In this document: one piece after another, positions 6,400 to 15,529 of the stretch
Layout of the letters: every line of letters begins with the position of its first letter
How positions within the stretch are numbered: the first letter of the stretch is position 1
DNA from: CAIQPV01 sp963719855
GTDB lineage: Bacteria; Pseudomonadota; Gammaproteobacteria; Burkholderiales; Gallionellaceae
Assembly (NCBI GenBank): GCA_963719855.1
Contig: CAVRDK010000001.1
Coordinates: forward strand, 620,001-684,000
Direction of reading: 5' to 3'
DNA: 64,000 nucleotides
Made by a program: the position numbers and the translations under genes
Notes under the pieces: generated by a model
What the model was told of the DNA's origin: nothing
The model's database searches: none
The model's input: only the letters and a program-made list of their open reading frames with translations

Positions 6400-9294
6400 C
6401 TATACAGACAGCTGTTGCATCATGACTTCAGCAGCAGCGCGCTGCTGGGCGTCGCCTTCGTTCAACACTTCTTCCAGTATTTCACGTGCTCCCGAAGCAT
6501 CGCCCATTTCTTGATAAGCTCTGGCAAGATCGAGTTTGGTTGCGACATCCTGCCAACGCGCATCTTTAACCTCCTCTGCCGGAGCGGAAGCTGGCGCATC
6601 CAGATTCAGGTTGATTTCGCTCAGGTCGATGGCACCCGTTTCCTTGGCTGCATCTTGCGCAGGTACTGCTTCAACGGTAGGGGGTTCTTCAGTGACGGGG
6701 AAATCCAGCGTAAACGCCATCACATCTTCTGCTTCAACCGGAGCCTCTACTGCTTCAACTGGAGCCTCTACCACTTCAGCCTGAGCCTCTACTGCTGCCA
6801 ATTCTTCTATCATCGTAGCGGGAGAAGAATGAGCTGCGGTCACATCAAAAACCAGATCATCCAGGCTCGGTGCGGACTTCTCGGCCTGTTCCAGAGCCTG
6901 TTCAGGTTGCTGTGCCGAGAAGTCAGGCGGTGTTTCTTGCGCGGTTTGTAAATTCTCCTGAGCCTGAGTTTCTTCATTCAGCGGTGCGCTGAACACCATG
7001 GTGCTTTCATAATTCGTTTCAGCAGGAACAGGAGCGGCAGCTTCTGGCTCTGTCGGCACCTCAAATCCCAAATCAAAATCCAGCGCAGACGCGGTATCAA
7101 CCTGTTCACTCTGTGGAACACTTGGCACCACTGTGCTTTCATGTTCTTCAACAGCGGGAACGCCTTCTGTCGGCGCACTAAAACCTAGATCAAAATCCAG
7201 CCCGGACGAAGTGTCAGTTGTAACATCCAGCGGCACATCTAATGGGGCAGCGCCTGCATTGCTCTCGGTAGCACTCGCTTCCGGCATGCCGAAACCCAGA
7301 TCAAAATCCAGGCTAGCCGGCTCGATCTTGACTTCGTCTAACGGCACCTCGCCTGTCGCTACCACAGCACCGTCATTACCGCCGTACATTGGGTTGCCCG
7401 GCTCCAGCTTGCGGCCCATCTCGGCAGCTTGCGCCCACGCCGCAGCATCGCCGGAATCCTGTACTTGATGGGCGACGCCTGAGAATGTCTTGGTATCCTT
7501 GCGGTTCGCATAGATGGATAACAGCTTGAGCCGAATCTGCTGATTGTTCGGGTTGTTCTTCAATGCATCTTTCAGGATTTCTTCTGCCTGCACATCACGC
7601 CCAAAGTTCAGGAACAGGTCAGCCTCACTAATCGGGTCAACGTTCTCCGGCTCTGCTGTGCTTATCGAGGTAGCAGTTGCAGTAAGCGTAAAATCACCGG
7701 TGTCCGGTGAGGGCACAATCGGCGCGGCAATGTGAGTGCCGGCAATGCCCTCTTCTTCTTTATCATTGCCACCTTTGCTGCTGCGGCGGGCCAGCATAAA
7801 ACCGATACCGCCCAAACCCAACAACGCAGCCGCTCCGCCCGCCAGATAAAGCGGTTTGCCTAGAATCTCATCCAGCAGAGAAGGCGGTGGCGTTTCTATC
7901 TTGGGCGTAGCCGGTTTGGTGGGCCTTACTGCACTGGCAGGTAGTGCGGCAGGGGGAAGAGGTGTCACCGTAACTTCTTTACTCGCAACTCCCGGCTTAA
8001 CTTCCGGTTTAACTTCCGGTTTGATCTCTGGTTTGGTTTCCGGCACTACAGCCTTGCTCAGGACAGGCTTGGGTGGTACAGGCTGTCCCTTCAATTCGAT
8101 CAGGCGCTGCATTTCCTTGATATTCTTTTCCAGCATGGCGATACGCTCATTGCTGTCCTTGAGTGCTTTGTTTTTGGCGGTGGCATCTTCTTCCATCGCA
8201 TGCAACTTGTCTTGCATGGCTTTTGCGTTGCCGCCAGCGGCCTTATCGCCAGGCGCTTCGCCCTTGGACAGCCGCACCACTTCCTTGTTTGATTCTTTTG
8301 CGGCAGGAGCCTTGTCGGCCACCGTAGCGCTGATCTTGCCGGAGGCTACCTGTTTTGGTGCCTGCTCCGCTACGGAACCGCTGGCTGCCGCAAGTTTCAT
8401 GCGATAGGAGTGCCAATCGGCGGCTTGTACGTGGATTTCCTTCACCGCTTCCACTTGCGCCACCCTGTTTAAATCGCCTTCTTCCGGTACGCGCAGAATT
8501 TTTCCGGTTTTCAGGCGGTTCATATTTTTACCATCGAATGCATCTTCGTTGGCACGATACATCGCCACCAGCATGCGTTCCAGGCTGACATTGGGAGATT
8601 TTGTTTCATGCGCAATTTTGCTCAAGGTATCGCCATGCTTCACCTTGATAGTACCGGAAGCGACATTGCTGCTTTCAGCAGGTTTCCTGGCTGGAGCAAC
8701 TTCTGACTTAACAAATACTTTCTCATCCATCGGCGCAGTAGCGCGCATCAGCATGGGCTCTTCCTTTACCGCCTCACCCTTGGATTCCCCTGCGCTGGCA
8801 ACACTTGGTTCAAGCGGCTCTTCGACTTTGCTCAGGACAGGCTGCACTTCCACCGCCTTGGGCTGTTCCGGTTTAAAGCCCAGAGGATCAAGCAGGAAAG
8901 TATATTCACGCAACAACTGGCCGGACGGCCAGGTTAATTCCACCAGTAAACTGACGAATGGTTCATTCACCGGCTGTGCGGAAGTCACTTTGATATAAGG
9001 CTCGCCATTGGCACGCGCCTCGATCTGGAATTTCAACTTGGAAAGGGCGCTGGGGTAATCCAGGCCAGCCCCCTTGAATACGTCAGGCGAAGCCAAACGT
9101 GCAGACATTTTATTTTTGTCGGCCTTGCCGACCGCCACCAGATCGATCTCCGCTTTCAGCGGCTCTCCCAGTGCGGTAGTCACGCTAATGCCGCCCATGC
9201 CCACGGCACCGACAGCACCGGATAAGACCAATGCGGCAATAAACCCCAACGCTTTGGCAAATAATTTCAGCACGCTGCCACCTTTAATTTTCAA
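6400..9294 (-). CDS. fimV: FimV/HubP-type polar hub protein with LysM domain
   Basis: Inner-membrane hub protein of the FimV family, associated in relatives with type IV pilus function and polar organisation. The 964-residue layout is: signal or membrane segment (about 10-35), conserved FimV N-terminal domain (about 35-140), LysM peptidoglycan-binding domain (about 214-270), coiled coil (about 355-402), Lys/Pro-rich linker with KPEIKPEVKPEVKP, one membrane helix (about 481-502) and a long acidic cytoplasmic tail. The tail contains three copies of a (S/G/A)LDFDLGF motif and ends in the TPR-like FimV C-terminal domain (LDLARAYQEMGD...). Located between asd and truA, as is usual in betaproteobacteria. 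Confidence 0.93.
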   Translation of the reverse strand: MKIKGGSVLKLFAKALGFIAALVLSGAVGAVGMGGISVTTALGEPLKAEIDLVAVGKADKNKMSARLASPDVFKGAGLDYPSALSKLKFQIEARANGEPYIKVTSAQPVNEPFVSLLVELTWPSGQLLREYTFLLDPLGFKPEQPKAVEVQPVLSKVEEPLEPSVASAGESKGEAVKEEPMLMRATAPMDEKVFVKSEVAPARKPAESSNVASGTIKVKHGDTLSKIAHETKSPNVSLERMLVAMYRANEDAFDGKNMNRLKTGKILRVPEEGDLNRVAQVEAVKEIHVQAADWHSYRMKLAAASGSVAEQAPKQVASGKISATVADKAPAAKESNKEVVRLSKGEAPGDKAAGGNAKAMQDKLHAMEEDATAKNKALKDSNERIAMLEKNIKEMQRLIELKGQPVPPKPVLSKAVVPETKPEIKPEVKPEVKPGVASKEVTVTPLPPAALPASAVRPTKPATPKIETPPPSLLDEILGKPLYLAGGAAALLGLGGIGFMLARRSSKGGNDKEEEGIAGTHIAAPIVPSPDTGDFTLTATATSISTAEPENVDPISEADLFLNFGRDVQAEEILKDALKNNPNNQQIRLKLLSIYANRKDTKTFSGVAHQVQDSGDAAAWAQAAEMGRKLEPGNPMYGGNDGAVVATGEVPLDEVKIEPASLDFDLGFGMPEASATESNAGAAPLDVPLDVTTDTSSGLDFDLGFSAPTEGVPAVEEHESTVVPSVPQSEQVDTASALDFDLGFEVPTEPEAAAPVPAETNYESTMVFSAPLNEETQAQENLQTAQETPPDFSAQQPEQALEQAEKSAPSLDDLVFDVTAAHSSPATMIEELAAVEAQAEVVEAPVEAVEAPVEAEDVMAFTLDFPVTEEPPTVEAVPAQDAAKETGAIDLSEINLNLDAPASAPAEEVKDARWQDVATKLDLARAYQEMGDASGAREILEEVLNEGDAQQRAAAEVMMQQLSV

Positions 9295-9382
9295 AGTCCA
9301 AACAGACTAACATCATGAAGTTAGTGATGCAAGTTCAATCCCTGCCTGACATTGTGCATCAAGCGGCCTAAATCCAAACGTC

Positions 9383-10492
9383 TTATCGATCCAGCAAGAT
9401 GCGCAACATGCGACGCAATGGCTCCGCCGCGCCCCATAACAATTGGTCGCCCACCGTAAACGCGGACAGGTATTCGCCGCCCATGTCCATCTTGCGCAGC
9501 CGCCCCACCGGTACGGTCAATGAGCCAGTCACTGCTGCCGGCGTTAGTTCGCGCATAGTCACCTCGCGCTGGTTGGGCACAACTTTGACCCAGTCGTTCG
9601 CAGAAGCCAGCATGGCTTCGATCTCACTTATCGGCACATCGCGCTTAAGCTTGATGGTCAGCGCCTGGCTGTGGCAGCGCATCGCACCGATGCGCACGCA
9701 TAGACCGTCCACCGGGATCGGGCTGGCATCACGCCCAAGTATCTTGTTGGTTTCCGCCTTGCCTTTCCATTCCTCGCGGCTCTGGCCGTTGCCGAGATCC
9801 TTGTCTATCCATGGAATCAGGCTACCCGCCAGCGGCACGCCAAAATTTGCGGTGGGAAACTTCTCGTCGCGCAATATGCCCGCCACTTCGCGATCTATAT
9901 CCAGAATCGCGGAAGCGGGATCGTCCAGCAGCGCCTTCGCCACGCGATGCGCCTCGCCCATCTGGTGCAGCAATTCGCGCATGTTTTGCGCCCCCGCGCC
10001 GGAAGCGGCTTGGTAGGTCATCGAAGTGACCCATTCCACCAGGTCGGCCTTGAACAGTCCTCCCAGCGCCATCAGCATCAGGCTCACCGTGCAGTTGCCA
10101 CCGATGAAATTCTTCTTGCCCTGCACCAGCGCGTCCTTGATGACATCAAGGTTGACCGGATCGAGAATGATCACGCAATCCTTATCCATACGCAGTGTGG
10201 AAGCCGCATCTATCCAGTAACCCTGCCATCCTGACGCGCGCAGCTTGGGAAATACTTCGGTGGTGTAATCACCGCCCTGGCAGGAGATGATGACATCCAT
10301 CGCCCTCAACTCGGCGATATCCCTGGCATCCTTCAGCGACGACACCTCGCGACCTATGTCCGGGGCTTTGCCGCCAATCTGGGAAGTGGTGAAGAATACC
10401 GGATCAATCAAGTCAAAATCACGCTCCGCGCTCATGCGCTGCATGAGCACCGAACCCACCATCCCGCGCCAGCCAATAAAACCAACTCTCAT
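9383..10492 (-). CDS. asd: Aspartate-semialdehyde dehydrogenase
   Basis: Reduces aspartyl phosphate to aspartate semialdehyde, the branch point to lysine, threonine and methionine and to peptidoglycan diaminopimelate. Start at 10492 (MRVGFIGWRGMVGSVLMQRM) after AGAGGT, 369 residues; a 21-residue upstream extension is rejected. Seen: the NADP-binding GWRGMVGSVL loop, the catalytic Cys in GGNCTVSLMLMALGG and the active-site His in RIGAMRCHSQALT. Cotranscribed with leuB upstream. Confidence 0.97.
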   Translation of the reverse strand: MRVGFIGWRGMVGSVLMQRMSAERDFDLIDPVFFTTSQIGGKAPDIGREVSSLKDARDIAELRAMDVIISCQGGDYTTEVFPKLRASGWQGYWIDAASTLRMDKDCVIILDPVNLDVIKDALVQGKKNFIGGNCTVSLMLMALGGLFKADLVEWVTSMTYQAASGAGAQNMRELLHQMGEAHRVAKALLDDPASAILDIDREVAGILRDEKFPTANFGVPLAGSLIPWIDKDLGNGQSREEWKGKAETNKILGRDASPIPVDGLCVRIGAMRCHSQALTIKLKRDVPISEIEAMLASANDWVKVVPNQREVTMRELTPAAVTGSLTVPVGRLRKMDMGGEYLSAFTVGDQLLWGAAEPLRRMLRILLDR

Positions 10493-10499
10493 CTTGATA

Positions 10500-10590
10500 C
10501 CTCTAAAAATTCGTGAAAAGTGAAAGGTGAAATGTAAAACCGGGCATACCGCCATACCCCACGTTTCACGTTTCCCATTTCACATTTCAC
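10500..10590. repeat. GTGAAA/TTTCAC-rich inverted repeat between leuB and asd
   Basis: The roughly 100-base gap carries CGTGAAAAGTGAAAGGTGAAA near 10513-10532 and the complementary pattern TTTCACGTTTCCCATTTCAC near 10564-10585, so the transcript can fold into a long imperfect hairpin. The same TTCCACGTTTCAC pattern recurs at about 11804-11816. Probably a dispersed intergenic repeat. Confidence 0.45.
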
Positions 10591-10594
10591 GGCG

Positions 10595-11680
10595 CTACAG
10601 CGCCTTAACCACCGCATCGCCCATCGCCGCGCAGCCAACCTTCTGCATTCCGGCCTCGTAAATATCGCTCGTGCGCAACCCTTGTTGCAATACCGTGCGC
10701 GCCGCGCTCTCGATACGCTGCGCAATATCTTCCCGCGCAAAAGTGTAGCGCATCATCATCGCCACCGACAAAATCGTCGCCAGCGGATTGGCGATGTCTT
10801 TGCCCGCAATGTCCGGGGCGGATCCGTGACAAGGCTCATACAAGCCTTTGTTGTTCGCATCCAGCGAAGCAGACGGCAACATGCCGATGGAACCGGTCAG
10901 CATCGAAGCTTCATCGGACAAGATATCGCCGAAAATATTCCCGGTCAGGATCACGTCGAATTGCTTGGGTGCACGCACCAGTTGCATCGCGGCGTTGTCC
11001 ACATACATGTGCGACAGTTCCACAGCCGGATATTCCTTCGCCACGTCGGTGACGATTTCGCGCCAGAACATGCTGGTGTCCAGCACGTTGGCCTTGTCCA
11101 CCGAACACATCTTCGCCTTACCATTCGAACCGGCGCGTTTCAGCGCGATCTGGAAGCCGACATGCGCTACGCGGCGGATTTCAGATTCGCTGTACAGCAT
11201 GGTGTCGAAACCTTGGCGCTCGCCGTTGTCCATGGTGCGGATGCCGCGCGGCTGGCCAAAATAAATGTCGCCAGTCAGTTCGCGCAAAATCATGATATCC
11301 AGACCTGACACCAGCTCCGGCTTGAGGCTGGAAGCATTAACCAACTCGGGATACACCATCGCCGGACGCAGGTTGGCGAACAGTCCCAACCCTTTGCGTA
11401 TGCGCAGCAGACCTTGCTCCGGGCGCATAGGCCGTGGCAACGTATCATATTGATAACCGCCCACCGCACCGAGCAACACCGCATCGGCTGCAAGCGCCAG
11501 CTTTTCGGTCGTTGGGGGAAACGGATCACCCTCCGCATCATAACCCGCGCCGCCGAGGTGCGCGTATTCCATCTCTATCTTCAACCCATCACTGCGCAAG
11601 GCTTCCAGCACCTTGGTTGCCTGAGCTACGATTTCCGTACCTATCCCGTCACCGGGTAAAACTGCGATCTTCATTTTCAA
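10595..11680 (-). CDS. leuB: 3-isopropylmalate dehydrogenase
   Basis: Oxidatively decarboxylates 3-isopropylmalate in leucine synthesis using NAD. 361 residues, family length. Visible motifs: LPGDGIGTEI at the N-terminus, the substrate-binding arginines in RPEQGLLRIRKGLGLFANLRP, NVLDTSMFWREIV, and the metal/NAD region GNIFGDILSDEASMLTGSIGMLPSAS followed by EPCHGSAPDIAGKDIANP. Lies between leuD and asd as in other betaproteobacteria. The ATG at 11680 gives MKMKIAV; a second ATG six bases in would be equally acceptable. Confidence 0.97.
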   Translation of the reverse strand: MKMKIAVLPGDGIGTEIVAQATKVLEALRSDGLKIEMEYAHLGGAGYDAEGDPFPPTTEKLALAADAVLLGAVGGYQYDTLPRPMRPEQGLLRIRKGLGLFANLRPAMVYPELVNASSLKPELVSGLDIMILRELTGDIYFGQPRGIRTMDNGERQGFDTMLYSESEIRRVAHVGFQIALKRAGSNGKAKMCSVDKANVLDTSMFWREIVTDVAKEYPAVELSHMYVDNAAMQLVRAPKQFDVILTGNIFGDILSDEASMLTGSIGMLPSASLDANNKGLYEPCHGSAPDIAGKDIANPLATILSVAMMMRYTFAREDIAQRIESAARTVLQQGLRTSDIYEAGMQKVGCAAMGDAVVKAL

Positions 11681-11737
11681 TTCCTAACAAATTTACAAAT
11701 TCTTAGAACGTGAATAACGAAAAACAAACCCCTCCCA

Positions 11738-11793
11738 GCCTCCCCTTGTCAGGGGAGGAGCCACCTCCCCTGACAAGGGGGATTAAGGGGGTT
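11738..11793. repeat. CCTCCCC/GGGGAGG double palindrome between leuD and leuB
   Basis: Two palindromic units, CCTCCCCTTGTCAGGGGAGG and CCTCCCCTGACAAGGGGG, which are also inverted copies of each other, so the RNA can form one long GC-rich hairpin. Related in composition to the palindrome within folC. Probably a REP-type intergenic element that may attenuate leuD-leuB readthrough. Confidence 0.7.
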
Positions 11794-11812
11794 ACTTTTT
11801 GCATTCCACGTT

Positions 11813-12451
11813 TCACGCAAACAGCCACGGCTGCGCGGCTTGATGCTTCGCTTCGTAAGCCTTGATCTCGCCCACATGCTGCAAGGTCAAACCAATATCA
11901 TCCAAGCCATTCAGCAGACAATGCTTGCGAAAGGCTTCCACCTCGAACTTGTACACCGTGCCATCCGGCGCGCTGATAGTCTGTTGCTCCAAGTCAACCT
12001 TCAGCTTGTAGCCGACATTCGCTTCCACCGCCTTGAACAGCGCATCAACTTGTTCAGCAGCCAGACGAATCGGCAACAAACCGTTCTTGAAACAGTTGTT
12101 GAAAAATATGTCGGCGAAGCTGGTCGCGATGATGACACGAAAACCGTAGTCTTCCAGCGCCCAGGGCGCATGTTCGCGCGACGAACCGCAGCCAAAGTTT
12201 TCACGCGCCAGTAAAATCTGCGCGCCCTGATAGCGCGGCTGGTTCAGCACGAAATCTTGATTCAGTGGTCGTTTGGAGTTATCCATACCCGGCTCGCCGT
12301 GATCCAGATAACGCCACTCGTCGAACAGGTTGGGGCCGAAACCGGAACGTTTGATCGACTTCAGGAATTGCTTCGGAATGAGCGCGTCGGTGTCCACATT
12401 GGCTCGATCCAACGGCATGACTACAGCATTTAACAAAGTAAATTTTTTCAT
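11813..12451 (-). CDS. leuD: 3-isopropylmalate dehydratase small subunit
   Basis: Small (swivel) subunit of the LeuCD isomerase that converts 2- to 3-isopropylmalate. 212 residues with VDTDALIPKQFLK, the GSSREHAPWAL motif (FGCGSSREHAPWALEDYG) and the ATSFADIFFNNCFKNGLLP segment. The start overlaps the stop of the small secreted protein gene by 4 bases (ATGA). A GC-rich palindrome follows it. Confidence 0.97.
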   Translation of the reverse strand: MKKFTLLNAVVMPLDRANVDTDALIPKQFLKSIKRSGFGPNLFDEWRYLDHGEPGMDNSKRPLNQDFVLNQPRYQGAQILLARENFGCGSSREHAPWALEDYGFRVIIATSFADIFFNNCFKNGLLPIRLAAEQVDALFKAVEANVGYKLKVDLEQQTISAPDGTVYKFEVEAFRKHCLLNGLDDIGLTLQHVGEIKAYEAKHQAAQPWLFA

Positions 12452-12753
12452 TCTGGTTTGGATACCTCTGGCTTAGATACCTCTGGCTTGGATACCTCTT
12501 GCAGTTTCTCGCCGCCTTTTTGCACCTTCTCACCAACCCATTTACCGGCTTTTTTTACACCTTTGACCGTTGCTTCGCCACCCTTCTTGATACCACGGCC
12601 TGCGGCTTCAGCACCCTTCTCAATACCCTTGGCAGCAGCTTCGCCGCCTTTCTTAACCCCATTGCCGACACGTTCCGGAACGCTTTCCTCGGCAAACGCA
12701 TTGCTACCCAAAAATACACCTAGTGTCGCCAACAAAATCAATATTTTCTTCAT
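12448..12753 (-). CDS. Small exported repeat protein between leuC and leuD
   Basis: A 101-residue protein with a clear signal peptide (MKKILILLATLGVFLGSNAFA). The mature part is a glycine-lysine-alanine repeat of roughly 11-residue units such as KKGGEAAAKGIEKGAEAAGR, likely amphipathic, and it ends in three tandem copies of EVSKP. The final repeats come from a 15-base tandem repeat that runs directly into leuD, whose ATG overlaps the stop. Betaproteobacteria often have a small entericidin-like or lipoprotein gene at this leuC/leuD position, but no lipobox cysteine is present here. Function unknown. Confidence 0.75.
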   Translation of the reverse strand: MKKILILLATLGVFLGSNAFAEESVPERVGNGVKKGGEAAAKGIEKGAEAAGRGIKKGGEATVKGVKKAGKWVGEKVQKGGEKLQEVSKPEVSKPEVSKPE

Positions 12754-12765
12754 GATCGCTCCATG

Positions 12766-14169
12766 TCACAATTTGCTCACATCAACAAAATGTCCGGCAA
12801 TGGCTGCGGCTGCGGCCATTTCTGGACTCACCAAATGGGTGCGGCCGCCCTGCCCCTGCCGCCCCTCGAAGTTACGGTTGGAAGTCGAAGCACAACGTTC
12901 GCCCGATGACAGCCTGTCATCATTCATCGCCAGACACATCGAGCAACCCGGCTCGCGCCACTCGAAACCCGCCGCGATAAATATCTTGTCCAGCCCTTCC
13001 TGCTCGGCCTGCAATTTCACCAGCCCGGAACCCGGTACCACCATCGCCAGCTTCACATTCGCCGCAACATGCTTGCCGCGCGCAATCGCCGCCGCAGCGC
13101 GCATATCCTCGATGCGGCCATTGGTGCAGGAACCAATGAATACCTTGTCGATATTGATTTCCATAATCGATGTATTCGCCACCAGGCCCATGTACTGCAA
13201 GGCGTGCTCCGCACTCTCGCGCTTCACTGCATCGCTCATGGTTGCAGGATCGGGCACACGTCCGTCCACCGCCACCACCATCTCCGGCGAAGTGCCCCAT
13301 GTCACTTGCGGCTTGATTTGCGCGGCATCCAGCTTAACTATCGCGTCGAACTGCGCGCTGTCGTCACTGTGCAACGTGTTCCAATAAGCCACGGCCTTAT
13401 CCCACGACTCGCCTTGGGGTGCGAACGGACGCCCCTTGAGGTAGTTGATAGTGGTGTCGTCCGCCGCGATCATGCCCGCGCGCGCGCCCGCTTCGATGGC
13501 CATATTGCACAAAGTCATGCGCCCTTCCATGGATAAGGCGCGGATCGCGCTACCGGCAAACTCGATGGCATAGCCCGTACCGCCTGCCGTACCGATCTTG
13601 CCGATCACCGCCAGTGCCACATCCTTCGCCGTCACGCCTTTGCCGAGCGCACCCTCAACCACTACCTGCATGGCTTTGGATTTCTTAATTAACAAACATT
13701 GCGTCGCCATCACATGCTCGACTTCGGAAGTGCCGATACCGAATGCCAGCGCGGCGAATGCGCCGTGTGTGCTGGTATGCGAATCGCCGCACACCACCGT
13801 CATGCCCGGCAAAGTCGCACCTTGCTCCGGCCCCATCACATGCACGACACCCTGCCGGATGTCACCCATCTTAAACTCGGTCACGCCAAGTTCTGCGCAA
13901 TTCGCATCAAGGGTCTCCACCTGGAGGCGCGAAATAGGATCGGAGATGCCTGCAGCACGATTTACGGTCGGAACATTGTGATCCGGCACTGCCAACATCG
14001 AAGCCGTGCGCCACAGCTTGCGCCCAGCCAGCTTCAACCCCTCGAAGGCCTGCGGACTGGTTACTTCATGCACCAAATGACGGTCGATATAGATCAACGC
14101 TGTGCCATCTGCTTCCTGCCGCACCACGTGAGAATTCCAGAGTTTGTCGTAAAGAGTTTGCGCGTTCAT
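12766..14169 (-). CDS. leuC: 3-isopropylmalate dehydratase large subunit
   Basis: Catalytic [4Fe-4S] subunit of LeuCD, aconitase superfamily. 467 residues. Cluster cysteines appear in IGSCTNGRIEDMR and the later GCSMCLAMN segment; VCGDSHTSTHGAFAALAFGIGTSEVEHV and SNRNFEGRQG are also present. Starts at 14169 (MNAQTLYDKLWN) and is separated from leuD only by the small exported repeat gene, forming a leuC-orf-leuD-leuB-asd unit. Confidence 0.97.
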   Translation of the reverse strand: MNAQTLYDKLWNSHVVRQEADGTALIYIDRHLVHEVTSPQAFEGLKLAGRKLWRTASMLAVPDHNVPTVNRAAGISDPISRLQVETLDANCAELGVTEFKMGDIRQGVVHVMGPEQGATLPGMTVVCGDSHTSTHGAFAALAFGIGTSEVEHVMATQCLLIKKSKAMQVVVEGALGKGVTAKDVALAVIGKIGTAGGTGYAIEFAGSAIRALSMEGRMTLCNMAIEAGARAGMIAADDTTINYLKGRPFAPQGESWDKAVAYWNTLHSDDSAQFDAIVKLDAAQIKPQVTWGTSPEMVVAVDGRVPDPATMSDAVKRESAEHALQYMGLVANTSIMEINIDKVFIGSCTNGRIEDMRAAAAIARGKHVAANVKLAMVVPGSGLVKLQAEQEGLDKIFIAAGFEWREPGCSMCLAMNDDRLSSGERCASTSNRNFEGRQGQGGRTHLVSPEMAAAAAIAGHFVDVSKL

Positions 14170-14291
14170 GTTGTTTCGCCTGCCTGATACTCGTTGTAGA
14201 GCAGGCGATTATGCCACAACAGAGAGCGGCTTGGCATCCACACTGACACTTGCCACGCCATTCTGGATACATGCACCCAGAAGTAAAATGT

Positions 14292-15098
14292 TTATTTTAA
14301 TTCGAGTACATCCTGCATGTCATACATCCCCGCCACGTTGCTTTGCAGGAAACGCGCGGCGCACAATGCGCCCAGTGCAAAGGTGGCTCGACTGCTGGCC
14401 TTGTGGGTGATTTCGATGCGCTCACCGGTGCCTGCGAACAATACGGTGTGGTCGCCCACGATGTCGCCGCCGCGCACGGTGGCAAAACCGATGGTGGAAG
14501 GATCGCGCTCACCAGTCACGCCTTCGCGGCCATATACCGCGCATTGCGACAGATCGCGCCCCAGAGTTTTGGCGATCACTTCGCCCATACCTAGCGCAGT
14601 GCCGGAAGGGGCATCCACCTTGTGGCGGTGATGCGCCTCGATGATCTCGATGTCATAACCGTGACTCAATACTCTGGATGCCATTTCCAGCAACTTGAAG
14701 GTGAGGTTTACGCCCACGCTCATGTTGGGCGCAAACACGATACCGATATGCTGCGCCGCCGCACCCAATTGCGCCTTTTGCTGCGCGCTGAAACCGGTGG
14801 TACCGATCACCATGTTCACGCCGATCCGCCTGCAAATCTCAAGGTGATGCAGCGTACCTTCCGGACGGGTGAAGTCGATCAGCACATCCGCGCCTTGCAG
14901 CGCGGTAGCCACATCCGCAGTGATCTTCACACCGCAGGCGCCGCCAGCCATCTCCCCGGCATCCTTGCCCAATTGCGTGCTGGCCGCGTGTTCCAGCGCC
15001 GCGTACAGGGTCAGGTCATTCGATTGCAACACGCCTTCCAGCAACGCTCGTCCCATGCGCCCGCCGCAACCGGCAATTGCGACCTTGATTTTGTCCAT
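14292..15098 (-). CDS. dapB: 4-hydroxy-tetrahydrodipicolinate reductase
   Basis: NAD(P)H-dependent step of lysine/diaminopimelate synthesis. The start at 15098 (MDKIKVAIAGCGGRMGRALL) gives 268 residues; an 11-residue upstream extension lies in the bamE-dapB gap and is rejected. Seen: the dinucleotide loop AGCGGRMGR, DFTRPEG, IGTTGFS, and the catalytic EAHHRHKVDAPSGTAL with the His pair and Lys. It follows bamE by 10 bases. Confidence 0.97.
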   Translation of the reverse strand: MDKIKVAIAGCGGRMGRALLEGVLQSNDLTLYAALEHAASTQLGKDAGEMAGGACGVKITADVATALQGADVLIDFTRPEGTLHHLEICRRIGVNMVIGTTGFSAQQKAQLGAAAQHIGIVFAPNMSVGVNLTFKLLEMASRVLSHGYDIEIIEAHHRHKVDAPSGTALGMGEVIAKTLGRDLSQCAVYGREGVTGERDPSTIGFATVRGGDIVGDHTVLFAGTGERIEITHKASSRATFALGALCAARFLQSNVAGMYDMQDVLELK

Positions 15099-15108
15099 CG
15101 CCAATCCC

Positions 15109-15492
15109 TTATTTCTTAACGCCCGGTTCAACCGGAACTGGCGAGACTACTTGGGGTTGTATCGGCATGTTGTTGTCGTCGATACGCGTCAAGCGTTCAC
15201 CATCAAAATACAGCGTCATGCGCTGCTTCTCGACCAGCTTCCCGCCTTTTTCCAGGCTATACACATAATCCCAGCGCTTGGGATGGAAGATATCGTTAAT
15301 CAGCGGCGTGCCCAGAATGGAGCGCACCATGGCGGTCGACATACCCACCTTGATCTTATCGCGCATCTCCGGCGTAATCAGGTTGCCTTGCTGGACTTCA
15401 ATTTTGTGGGGCGCAAGCGACGGCAGCTTGGGCATGGACATGCTGCTGCATGAAGCGAGCAGGACGGAAATGGCGATGAGTTTGATACGCAT
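15109..15492 (-). CDS. bamE: Outer membrane assembly factor BamE lipoprotein
   Basis: Lipoprotein of the BAM complex that inserts beta-barrel proteins in the outer membrane. 127 residues with a lipoprotein signal ending LLASC and the SmpA/OmlA core, including ITPEMRDKIKVGMSTAMVRSILGTPL and the strand RWDYVYSLEKGG. In many betaproteobacteria fur sits between recN and this gene; here recN follows directly and no fur is seen. Confidence 0.92.
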   Translation of the reverse strand: MRIKLIAISVLLASCSSMSMPKLPSLAPHKIEVQQGNLITPEMRDKIKVGMSTAMVRSILGTPLINDIFHPKRWDYVYSLEKGGKLVEKQRMTLYFDGERLTRIDDNNMPIQPQVVSPVPVEPGVKK

Positions 15493-15529
15493 TAAAATAA
15501 GCCTTTTTATAAAATTGCTACATGATACC

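Noticed and set aside
6700..7330. Repeat array in fimV considered as CRISPR-like
   Set aside because: The repeats are short coding repeats (LDFDLGF and acidic segments) in frame within FimV, with no spacer regularity.
12458..13387. 309-codon plus-strand frame opposite leuC and the small exported gene
   Set aside because: Ser/Pro/Thr-rich antisense translation of well-supported minus-strand genes.
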